15,380 nt of DNA, taken from JBKPNX01 sp046732855. GTDB lineage: Bacteria > Pseudomonadota > Alphaproteobacteria > Geminicoccales > Geminicoccaceae. Where the stretch lies: assembly GCA_046732855.1 (NCBI GenBank), contig JBKPNX010000075.1, positions 1 to 15,380 on the forward strand. The letters are read 5' to 3'. The notes under the pieces were generated by a model. The model was not told the DNA's origin. It did no database searches and saw only the letters and a list, made by a program, of their open reading frames with translations. Shown one piece after another: positions 1 through 6,816 of this stretch (the first letter of the stretch is position 1; every line of letters begins with the position of its first letter). The translations under genes were made by a program, and so were the position numbers.

Positions 1-1137
1 AAGGTCATTCTCGGCATCTCGGGCGCCGAGTACGGCATCCGCGGCTTCATCAGCGCCTACAACAAGGATACCGGCGAGCTGGTCTGGCGCTGGCACACCA
101 TCCCCGCCCCGGACGAGGTGCAGCCGGACGGCACCAAGGGCTGGTCCGGCACTTTCGCCGAGAAGGCTGACGGCATCAATCTGCTTAACCGCAACGTGGC
201 AGCAGAGAAGGCGGCCATGGCCCAGTACGCCGACGCCTGGCAGCGGGGCGGCGGCTCGAACTGGATGACGAACGCGATCGACCCCGATCGCGGTCTGGTC
301 TACGCCACCATCGGCAACCCCTCGCCCGACCTCTACGCCGAGGTCCGACCGGGCGACAACCGCTGGACCGAATCGCTGATCGCCTTAGACGTGGATACCG
401 GCAAGCTGGTCTGGGGCTATCAGTACGTGCCGCACGACCCGTGGGACCTCGACGCGGTGTCACCGCCGATTTTGGCCGATGTCAAGGGTACGGATGGCGG
501 GACGGTGCCGGCGGTGATCCATGGCGGCAAGACCGGCTGGGTGTACGTCCACGACCGGCAGACCGGCAAGCTGATTCGCCGCTCCGACCCGATGATTCCG
601 CATGAGAACCTGTTCACGCAGCCGACCGAGCAGGGCATCCGCATGTTGCCCGGCGCCAACGGCGGTGTTGAGTGGTCGCCCGGCGCCTTCAATCCCGACA
701 CCCGCATGGTCTACTACGTCAACCTGCATCAGCCGATGACCTACACGGTCAAGAAGGAGCCGTGGCAGAAGGGCAAGCTTTGGCTGGGCGGCGCCTTCAC
801 CGCGATCCCGGGCGAGGATCAGTGGGGCAACGTCAGCGCGGTAAACGTCGATACCGGCAAGATCGCCTGGCAGGCCAAGAGCGAGGACCCGATGATCGGC
901 GGTACCTTGACCACCGCCGGCAACCTGGTGTTCGCGGGCGAGGGCAACGGCAGCTTCAATGCCTACAACGCGACCACTGGCGAGAAGCTCTGGTCGTTCC
1001 AGGCGGGCGCCGGGGCCAACTCGGCGCCGATGTCGTTCGCGCTCGACGGCAAGCAGTACATCGCGGTCGCTGCCGGCGGCAATTTCCAGCTCAATTACAA
1101 GCTCGGCGACACCGTCCTGGTGTTCGCGCTCGACTGA
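1..1137 (+). CDS. PQQ-dependent alcohol dehydrogenase, 3' part (lanthanide-type signature)
   Basis: The gene runs in from the left edge in frame 1, so the signal peptide and roughly the first third of a normal ~600-residue enzyme are missing. It is a periplasmic quinoprotein of the methanol/ethanol dehydrogenase family, which oxidises alcohols and passes electrons to a cytochrome c. Propeller-blade repeats are visible (ALDVDTGKLVWGY, AVNVDTGKIAW, AYNATTGEKLW). By alignment from memory with MxaF, the metal ligands are Glu in SGAEYGIRG (codon 28-30), Asn in IGNPSP (316-318) and the catalytic Asp in HDPWDLD (445-447). A second Asp two residues later (451-453) is the extra ligand typical of lanthanide-dependent XoxF/PedH enzymes; calcium enzymes have Ala or Ser there. 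The protein ends at VLVFALD with no C-terminal cytochrome domain, so it is not a quinohaemoprotein. Family call is firm; substrate is unknown. Confidence 0.93.
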   Translation, partial: KVILGISGAEYGIRGFISAYNKDTGELVWRWHTIPAPDEVQPDGTKGWSGTFAEKADGINLLNRNVAAEKAAMAQYADAWQRGGGSNWMTNAIDPDRGLVYATIGNPSPDLYAEVRPGDNRWTESLIALDVDTGKLVWGYQYVPHDPWDLDAVSPPILADVKGTDGGTVPAVIHGGKTGWVYVHDRQTGKLIRRSDPMIPHENLFTQPTEQGIRMLPGANGGVEWSPGAFNPDTRMVYYVNLHQPMTYTVKKEPWQKGKLWLGGAFTAIPGEDQWGNVSAVNVDTGKIAWQAKSEDPMIGGTLTTAGNLVFAGEGNGSFNAYNATTGEKLWSFQAGAGANSAPMSFALDGKQYIAVAAGGNFQLNYKLGDTVLVFALD

Positions 1138-1162
1138 CCAACCGCAATTGCGTGTGAACTCG

Positions 1163-1185
1163 GGGGCCGCCCATCGGGCGGCCCC
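1163..1185 (+). terminator. Hairpin terminator after the PQQ dehydrogenase
   Basis: A perfect 10-bp stem GGGGCCGCCC / GGGCGGCCCC with a 3-base ATC loop begins 26 bases after the stop codon. The bases that follow (TCCCATTCC) are pyrimidine-rich but not a true U-tract, so termination may be partial or Rho-assisted. Confidence 0.75.
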
Positions 1186-1267
1186 TCCCATTCCGACGCT
1201 GCTGCGCTGCCAATCGCGATGGTAGCAGCCGAGAAAGCCATTTACAGCCTACCGCTGGCACTATACC

Positions 1268-1300
1268 TTGACAGGTTTACCGGGGAGGCGGTGCGATAAT
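1268..1300 (+). promoter_or_regulatory. Candidate promoter of the FIST/kinase signalling cluster
   Basis: A perfect TTGACA (1268-1273) and a GATAAT (1295-1300) lie upstream of the FIST gene. The spacer is 21 bp, longer than the usual 16-18. The -10 is preceded by TGC, an extended -10 (TGn), which can compensate for a badly placed -35. An imperfect dyad GCTGCCA/TGGTAGC (1206-1226, one wobble pair) lies about 40 bases upstream and could be an activator site. Placement is inference only. Confidence 0.35.
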
Positions 1301-1328
1301 CCTCTTGTTTTAGCATGGGGGACAAGTC

Positions 1329-2471
1329 ATGAAGACGGCCCAGTACCAATGGTCGCGAAGTGATGGCTGGACACCAGATTTGCCAAACTTAGAAGTTGAA
1401 CGGCAGAGCATTATTTTCGTCTTTGGCGCCAGACCGCTGATCGAGGCCGGCGAGCTCCTGAGCGAGCTGCGCGGCCACTTCAAAGGCACTGCTGTCCTGG
1501 GTTGTTCGACGTCAGGCGAGATCGTCGGCGACACGGTCGTCAACGACTCGGTGATCGCCACCGCGGTGGAGTTCGAGCATACGCGACTGCGGACCGCCTC
1601 CGCGAAAATCGCCGAAGCAAAGTCGAGCTACGAGGTCGGCCAGGAGCTTGCTCGGCAGCTGAACGATCCTTCGCTGCGCCATGTGTTTGTGCTGTCCGAC
1701 GGGTTGAACGTGAACGGCTCCGACCTCGCGCGGGGTCTCGCGAGCGGTGTGTCCGAGGGCGTGTCCATCACGGGCGGTCTGTCCGGGGACGGTACCGACT
1801 TCGCCGAGACATGGGTAATCGACAACATTGCAGCGGGTGCGCAGCGCATTGCCGCCGTCGGCCTGTACGGCGACCATTTGCGGGTTGGGTATGGATCGAT
1901 GGGCGGTTGGAAGCCGTTCGGGCCGCTGCGCACCATCACCCGCGCCGAGGGCAATGTGCTCTACGAGCTCGACGGGCAGCCGGCGCTCGAGCTCTACAAA
2001 AGGTATCTCGGCGAGCATGCAGCGCAGCTGCCGGCATCCGGTTTGTTGTTTCCGATCGTGGTCACCGCGGCGGACGACGGCAGCGAGGGTGTCGTCCGCA
2101 CCGTCCTGTCGGTGAACGACCAGAACGGGTCCATGACCTTCGCCGGCGACATCCCGCAAGGGGGGACGGCGCAGCTCATGAAGACCAACGTCGACGACCT
2201 GGTCGACGGGGCGACGGCCGCCGCCGAAACTAGCCTCGCCGGCCTTAGCGGCAAGCGACCGGAGTTGGCGCTGTTGGTGAGTTGTGTTGGTCGAAAACTC
2301 GTGATGAAGCAGCGCGTCGAGGAAGAGGTCGAGGCCATCCGAGACATTTTCGGGGCGGATACCAAGATAGCCGGGTTTTACTCCTACGGAGAGCTCTCTC
2401 CGTTCCGCCAGGGCGGCGAGTGCCGCCTGCACAACCAGACCATGACCATAACAGCCCTCGCCGAAGCCTGA
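1329..2471 (+). CDS. FIST-domain sensor protein (NosP-like)
   Basis: 380-residue cytoplasmic protein with FIST N-terminal (about residues 25-215) and FIST C-terminal (about 220-370) domains and no signal peptide or membrane segment. Visible family features are GCSTSGEI, GGLSGDG in the N-domain and the closing GFYSYGELSP ... LHNQTMT block of FIST_C. FIST domains bind small ligands; the best studied members, NosP of Pseudomonas and relatives, bind haem and nitric oxide and control a hybrid kinase encoded next door. Here the stop codon is 7 bases from a PAS hybrid kinase, the same arrangement. The ATG is preceded by a GGGGGA ribosome site about 6 bases away. Haem binding cannot be shown from sequence alone; other FIST proteins are thought to sense amino-acid-like ligands. 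Domain call is secure, NO sensing is inferred from context. Confidence 0.9.
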   Translation: MKTAQYQWSRSDGWTPDLPNLEVERQSIIFVFGARPLIEAGELLSELRGHFKGTAVLGCSTSGEIVGDTVVNDSVIATAVEFEHTRLRTASAKIAEAKSSYEVGQELARQLNDPSLRHVFVLSDGLNVNGSDLARGLASGVSEGVSITGGLSGDGTDFAETWVIDNIAAGAQRIAAVGLYGDHLRVGYGSMGGWKPFGPLRTITRAEGNVLYELDGQPALELYKRYLGEHAAQLPASGLLFPIVVTAADDGSEGVVRTVLSVNDQNGSMTFAGDIPQGGTAQLMKTNVDDLVDGATAAAETSLAGLSGKRPELALLVSCVGRKLVMKQRVEEEVEAIRDIFGADTKIAGFYSYGELSPFRQGGECRLHNQTMTITALAEA

Positions 2472-2478
2472 GGGCCCC

Positions 2479-4575
2479 ATGCACCGCCTGCTTCGCCGTC
2501 AGCTGAGAAAGTATCTCCGCATCGACGACGCAGTGCCGGCTTCGCTCCAGGCGTTCGTCGCCGCGGTCGACTCCGCATATGCCGATTTGGACAGCGATCG
2601 GGCCATGCTCGAGCGCTCCCTCGAGCTCAGCTCGAAGGAGCTGTCGGACGCGCGGGACGAGGCGACGGCGGCCCGCCGCCGGCTGACCGACGCGCTCGAG
2701 AGCATCTCCGAGGGCTTTTTTTTATACGATTCCGATGACCGGATGGTGCTGTGCAACTCGCGCTATCGCGATCTCTATCCCGCCATGGCCGACATCTATC
2801 AGCCAGGGCTCCGCTTCGAAGATATGATCAGAACGGTGGTCGAGCGTGGCATCGTGGCCGGTGCGGCCGAGCGCCCCGAAGAATGGATTGCGCAAAGACT
2901 GGCTCAGCATCGCAACCCCGGTGGACCGATGCTGCACCCGCAGACCGATGGGCGGTGGATCCAGGTTAGCGAGCGCAAGACCCATGATGGCGGCACCGTG
3001 GGCGTCTGCACAGAGGTGACCGAGCTCAAACGGCGTGAGCAGGAAGTCGCGGCGGCACGCGACGAGGCGATGCGGGCGACCCAGGCGAAGAGCCAATTTC
3101 TCGCCAGCATGAGCCACGAACTGCGAACGCCGCTGAACGCGATCATCGGCTACAGCGAGATGCTGCAAGAGGAAGCCGAGGACCTGGGACAGGACCGGTT
3201 TTTGCCCGATCTCATGAAAATCAGGGAAGCCGGCAAACACCTGCTCAGCCTGATCAACGACGTCCTGGATCTGTCGAAAATCGAGGCCGGCAAGATGGAC
3301 GTCGTGGTGGAGGAGTTCGAGGTCGCCGACCTGATCGAGCAAGTCCACTCCGTGATCGCGCCGTTGATCGCGAAGAATGCGAATGTTCTGAAGATGATCT
3401 GCGCGCCCGATCTGGGCACGATGCGCTCAGATCAGACCAAGCTGCGTCAGGGCCTGTTGAACCTCCTGAGCAATGCCGCCAAGTTCACCGACAGCGGACG
3501 GATCACGCTGACAGCGTGGCGCGTCGCTGACCCGGACGGCGACCGCCTGCAGTTCGTGGTATCCGACACCGGTATCGGGATGACGCCGGAACAGCTGCAG
3601 GGGCTGTTCCAGGCTTTCTCGCAGGCCAGATCATCGACCTCGCGCGACTACGGCGGGACCGGACTAGGCTTGGCCATTACCAGGCATTTCTGCCGGATGC
3701 TCGGCGGCGACGTTGCCGTCGAGAGCACGCCCGGCAAGGGCTCGAGCTTCACCCTGACCCTGCCGGCGATATGCCCGGCAGCGACGCCGCAGGTCATGAC
3801 GAGCTCCGTGCCAGCGCGCCCGGCCGATGCGCTCGGGACGGTTCTGATCATCGACGATGAAGAGCCCGCGCACGAGTTATTGGAGCGCGAGCTTGCCAGC
3901 GCGGGCTTTTACATCCTGCATGCTGCCGGCGGCCGCGAAGGCATCAAACTGGCAAAGCAGGCCAGACCCGACGTGATCACGCTCGATATCATCATGCCCG
4001 ATCTCGACGGCTGGTCGGTGTTGAAGGCGCTCAAGGCCGACCCCGAACTGTGCGACATCCCTGTGGTCCTGGTCACGATCATGGGCGATCGGGATCTCGG
4101 CTTCGCGCTCGGTGCGGCCGACTACATTACGAAGCCGCTGGACCGCGATCTGCTCATGCGCGCAGTCGGCCGGCATGTCCGCGGCGACGCCAGGGCGCAG
4201 GTGCTGGTCGTAGACGATGATCCTAAGACCCGGGATATGCTGCGGCGCACGCTGCAGAAGGCAGGTTGGACTGTCGCGGAAGCCGCCAACGGCTCTGAGG
4301 CCCTCGAAGCCCTGGAACGTGTCAAGCCGGCGCTCGTGCTGCTGGACCTGCTGATGCCTGGCATGGATGGCTTCGAAGTGCTGGAGAGACTGAACGGCGA
4401 CGCGACATGGCGCGAGGTCCCGGTGATCATCGTGACGGCCAAGGACCTCACGCCCGATGATGTTGACCGGCTGAACGGGCGCGTGGCCAAAGTCCTGCAA
4501 AAGGGGGCCTATCAGCGCCGCGACTTGGTCCGCGACATTCGTGCCATGATCGCGCGGCAGGTTGCGCACGTCTAG
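2479..4575 (+). CDS. PAS hybrid histidine kinase with two receiver domains (NahK-like)
   Basis: 698-residue soluble kinase without membrane segments. Order of domains: N-terminal helical/coiled region (1-70, with RAMLERSLELSSKEL), PAS domain (about 72-185, SISEGFFLYD...), DHp with phosphorylatable His213 in SMSHELRTPLNAI, HATPase_c (N-box SNAAKFT, DTGIGM, GTGLGLAI near 393-400), receiver 1 with Asp503 (LDIIMPD), receiver 2 with Asp623 (LDLLMPG). Receiver 1 keeps the acidic pair, Thr and Lys (TKP); receiver 2 ends in VLQKG rather than KP, a common variant. The layout resembles NahK/HnoK-type kinases regulated by a NosP FIST protein, but NahK-type kinases as I recall them carry one receiver. 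A GAGGG site overlaps the upstream stop codon, so it is probably translationally coupled to the FIST gene. The signal probably arrives by FIST binding. Downstream receivers at 4615 and 5021 are likely phosphorelay partners (inference). Confidence 0.93.
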   Translation: MHRLLRRQLRKYLRIDDAVPASLQAFVAAVDSAYADLDSDRAMLERSLELSSKELSDARDEATAARRRLTDALESISEGFFLYDSDDRMVLCNSRYRDLYPAMADIYQPGLRFEDMIRTVVERGIVAGAAERPEEWIAQRLAQHRNPGGPMLHPQTDGRWIQVSERKTHDGGTVGVCTEVTELKRREQEVAAARDEAMRATQAKSQFLASMSHELRTPLNAIIGYSEMLQEEAEDLGQDRFLPDLMKIREAGKHLLSLINDVLDLSKIEAGKMDVVVEEFEVADLIEQVHSVIAPLIAKNANVLKMICAPDLGTMRSDQTKLRQGLLNLLSNAAKFTDSGRITLTAWRVADPDGDRLQFVVSDTGIGMTPEQLQGLFQAFSQARSSTSRDYGGTGLGLAITRHFCRMLGGDVAVESTPGKGSSFTLTLPAICPAATPQVMTSSVPARPADALGTVLIIDDEEPAHELLERELASAGFYILHAAGGREGIKLAKQARPDVITLDIIMPDLDGWSVLKALKADPELCDIPVVLVTIMGDRDLGFALGAADYITKPLDRDLLMRAVGRHVRGDARAQVLVVDDDPKTRDMLRRTLQKAGWTVAEAANGSEALEALERVKPALVLLDLLMPGMDGFEVLERLNGDATWREVPVIIVTAKDLTPDDVDRLNGRVAKVLQKGAYQRRDLVRDIRAMIARQVAHV

Positions 4576-4614
4576 TTCCATCAGAGTGCGGCGCGGTAAA
4601 TCGCGGGGGTCGCT

Positions 4615-4989
4615 ATGCCGAGGCTGCTCTACGTCGAAGACAACGAAATGAATCGCGACATGCTATCCCGGCGGCTGCAGCGGCGGGGCTTTGAGGTGCT
4701 GATCGCGAGCGACGGCGAGCAGGGCGTGGCCATGGCCACGGCGGAGAAGCCGGACCTGATCCTGATGGACATGAGTTTGCCGGTGCTGGATGGTTGGCAA
4801 GCCACGCGCCGGCTCAAGACCGCGCCGGAAACCAAAGGCATCCCGGTGATCGGCCTCACTGCGCACGCGATGGCGACCGATCGGGACAGATGCCTCGAGG
4901 CGGGGTGCGACGATTATGACACCAAGCCGGTAGAGCTGGCGCGGCTACTGGAAAAGATTGAACGCTTGCTTGAACCTGAGGCGTCATGA
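4615..4989 (+). CDS. Single-domain response regulator (DivK/CheY-like)
   Basis: 124-residue stand-alone receiver domain with acidic residues E8/D9, phospho-acceptor Asp52 (LILMDMSLP), Thr in GLTAHAM and Lys in DTKPVE, all that a functional receiver needs. It has no output domain, so it must act by binding a partner or by passing phosphate in a relay, as DivK does in alphaproteobacteria. It starts 39 bases after the hybrid kinase with a GGGGG ribosome site about 6 bases before the ATG, and is followed after 31 bases by the receiver-cyclase. It probably shuttles phosphate between the kinase and another protein; the DHp-like segment of the next gene is one candidate partner. Receiver identity is firm; specific role is inferred. 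Confidence 0.92.
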   Translation: MPRLLYVEDNEMNRDMLSRRLQRRGFEVLIASDGEQGVAMATAEKPDLILMDMSLPVLDGWQATRRLKTAPETKGIPVIGLTAHAMATDRDRCLEAGCDDYDTKPVELARLLEKIERLLEPEAS

Positions 4990-5020
4990 GGCGGGCTGGC
5001 CGCGCCCGAGTGGCTTCTCC

Positions 5021-6676
5021 ATGACTGAACCTGCCGCCGGTGCCGCGCGGGAACGCCAGGCGCGCTTGGCGAACATGCGCCAGGAACTGCTGGCCCCTGT
5101 CATGGCGCTGGTCGGCTACGGGGAGTTGCTGACCGAGGAAGCCGAGCGCCTGGAACTGGTCGACCTCGCTCCCGACTTCGAACGGATTCTGACCGCTGCG
5201 CACGATCTGCTGGGGCAGGTCAATCATCTGCTCGAGGCGGCGGCGCCGGCTCAGGCCTCGCACGCCGAGCTCGAGGCGGTGCAGTCAAAGATTCGGCACG
5301 ATCTGCGCAATCCTCTGAATGCGATCAAAGGCTACGCCGAGCTCCTGTTGGAGGAGCTGGACGAGTTCGGCGGCGCCGCGATCCGTGCCGATCTAGAGGC
5401 GTTGCTCGGCGCATCCGAGAGCCTTTTGGCGCGGATCGACGTGATCGTCGATTTCTCCCAGGGCGCGGACCTCAAGCTTGCCTGCCAGGACGACGGCGAT
5501 GTCGCTAAAATGATCGCCAATCTGGTGCGGACCGTCAAACCCGTCGAGGCGCGCGACGTGCCGCCGCAGGAGACCGGACGGATCCTCGTGGTCGACGACA
5601 ATGCCAGCAATCGTGACCTCCTCTTCCGCCGCCTGAGCCAAGATGGTCACTACGTTGCCCGAGCGGATTCGGGCCGCCGGGCGCTGGAGCTTCTCGAGGT
5701 CGATGAGTTCGATCTAATTCTACTCGATCTCCTGATGCCCAACATGAACGGCTTCCAGGTGCTCGAACGTCTCAAGGCCGATGAGCGGCTGCACGATGTC
5801 CCCGTGATCATGATCTCGGGTCTGCAAGAGACTGACAGCGTGATCCGATGCATCGAGGCGGGGGCAGAGGACTATCTACCGAAGCCGTTCAACCCCGTCT
5901 TGCTGCGCGCGCGCATCAGCGCTTGCCTTGAGCGTAGGCGCTGGCACGACCGTGAGCGCCGTTATCTCGAGCGGATCGAGCTGGAAAGGGCCAAGCACGA
6001 GGCCCTTCTCCGAAATATACTGCCCGGCGAGATCGTCACTCGGTTGAGCGGCGGCGAAGTGGTGATTGCCGATCGCGTCGAGGAGGCGACGATCCTCTTT
6101 GCCGATCTGGTCGGCTTCACGGCAGCGGCGTCGCAGGTCACGCCGGCGGTCCTGGTCAACAACCTCAATCGGATCTTTTCGGCATTCGACGAGCTCTGCC
6201 GGCAATTGCAAATCGAGAAGATCAAAACCATCGGCGATGCCTACATGGCCGCCACCGGGGTGCCGCTGCCGCGGGCAGATCACGCTGGGGTGATGGCCGA
6301 CTTTGCGCTGGCCATGCTCGCCGCGCTCGAACGGGTGAATGCCGCCGCCGAAGTGCCATTCCAGATGCGCATCGGCATTCACAGCGGGCCCGTCGTCGCT
6401 GGCGTGATCGGCTCGCATAGGTTTCTCTACGATATCTGGGGCGACACGGTGAATTTGGCCAGCCGTCTGGAATCTCGTGGCTTGCCGGGCCGGATTCACG
6501 TCTCACCGCGCACGAGGCAGTTGCTCGAGGGCCATTACGATCTAGAGACACGCGGCCTGATCAACCTGAGAGGCATTGGCAAGATCAGAACCGCGTTCAT
6601 CACCGGCAGGAAAGGCGGCGTCCGGCCGCAATTTCTCGAACGCGAACAGCGGGTCGAGCGCAGCGCCACTCTCTAG
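5021..6676 (+). CDS. Receiver-class III adenylate cyclase with two DHp-like segments
   Basis: 551 residues from the ATG at 5021; an in-frame TTG at 4958 lies inside the previous gene and is rejected. Order: DHp-like segment 1 (about 15-80, MRQELLAPVMALVGYGELL, with Gln21 where His should be), DHp-like segment 2 (about 85-150, IRHDLRNPLNAIKGYAELL, with His93), receiver (about 187-300, phospho-acceptor Asp236 in LLDLLMP), helical linker, then a class III cyclase domain (about 350-530). Cyclase residues present are metal Asp362 (FADLVGF) and Asp406 (GDAYMA), adenine-selecting Lys402 (KIKTIGD) and Asp471 (YDIWGD), and transition-state Asn478 and Arg482 (NLASR). All sit in one chain, so a homodimer would have two active sites making cAMP. 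There is no HATPase domain, so it cannot autophosphorylate; the kinase upstream is the likely phosphate source. The ribosome site is weak. Receiver and cyclase calls are firm; DHp calls rest on motif similarity. Confidence 0.9.
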   Translation: MTEPAAGAARERQARLANMRQELLAPVMALVGYGELLTEEAERLELVDLAPDFERILTAAHDLLGQVNHLLEAAAPAQASHAELEAVQSKIRHDLRNPLNAIKGYAELLLEELDEFGGAAIRADLEALLGASESLLARIDVIVDFSQGADLKLACQDDGDVAKMIANLVRTVKPVEARDVPPQETGRILVVDDNASNRDLLFRRLSQDGHYVARADSGRRALELLEVDEFDLILLDLLMPNMNGFQVLERLKADERLHDVPVIMISGLQETDSVIRCIEAGAEDYLPKPFNPVLLRARISACLERRRWHDRERRYLERIELERAKHEALLRNILPGEIVTRLSGGEVVIADRVEEATILFADLVGFTAAASQVTPAVLVNNLNRIFSAFDELCRQLQIEKIKTIGDAYMAATGVPLPRADHAGVMADFALAMLAALERVNAAAEVPFQMRIGIHSGPVVAGVIGSHRFLYDIWGDTVNLASRLESRGLPGRIHVSPRTRQLLEGHYDLETRGLINLRGIGKIRTAFITGRKGGVRPQFLEREQRVERSATL

Positions 6677-6680
6677 CTAT

Positions 6681-6720
6681 CGTCATCCTGAGCTGGCCGT
6701 CGTCCGCAGCTGCGGATCCA
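6681..6720. repeat. Palindrome after the cyclase gene (REP-like or terminator)
   Basis: A perfect 14-base palindrome TCCGCAGCTGCGGA (6703-6716) lies inside a segment that begins GTCATCC and ends GGATCCACA. That framing resembles the dispersed intergenic palindromes common in alphaproteobacteria. It sits about 27 bases after the cyclase stop and could also act as a weak terminator. Only one copy is in the window, so repeat status is not proven. Confidence 0.35.
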
Positions 6721-6800
6721 CACCCCCGAGCGCGCGGCGCAATAAACTGCTTGTGCGGCGCCCGTAAGTCCTTATTTGGTCGACGACGAAAATCCGCACT

Positions 6801-6807
6801 AGGGAGG
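6801..6807 (+). promoter_or_regulatory. Ribosome binding site that decides the cupredoxin start
   Basis: AGGGAGG lies 9 bases before a GTG at 6817. This strong site, together with the signal peptide that begins right after the GTG, selects 6817 over an in-frame TTG at 6751. Confidence 0.7.
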
Positions 6808-6816
6808 TGGAATCAG

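Noticed and set aside
460..1191. Open - strand frame opposite the PQQ dehydrogenase
   Set aside because: Antisense shadow of a well-conserved enzyme; no recognisable protein features.
1512..2480. Long open - strand frame opposite the FIST gene
   Set aside because: The + strand encodes recognisable FIST domains; the antisense product shows no motif and no ribosome site.
4958..5020. Longer TTG start for the receiver-cyclase
   Set aside because: It would begin inside the preceding receiver gene and add residues unlike the family; ATG 5021 is simpler.
6751..6816. Longer TTG start for the cupredoxin
   Set aside because: It would put a basic stretch before the signal peptide; AGGGAGG before GTG 6817 fits better.
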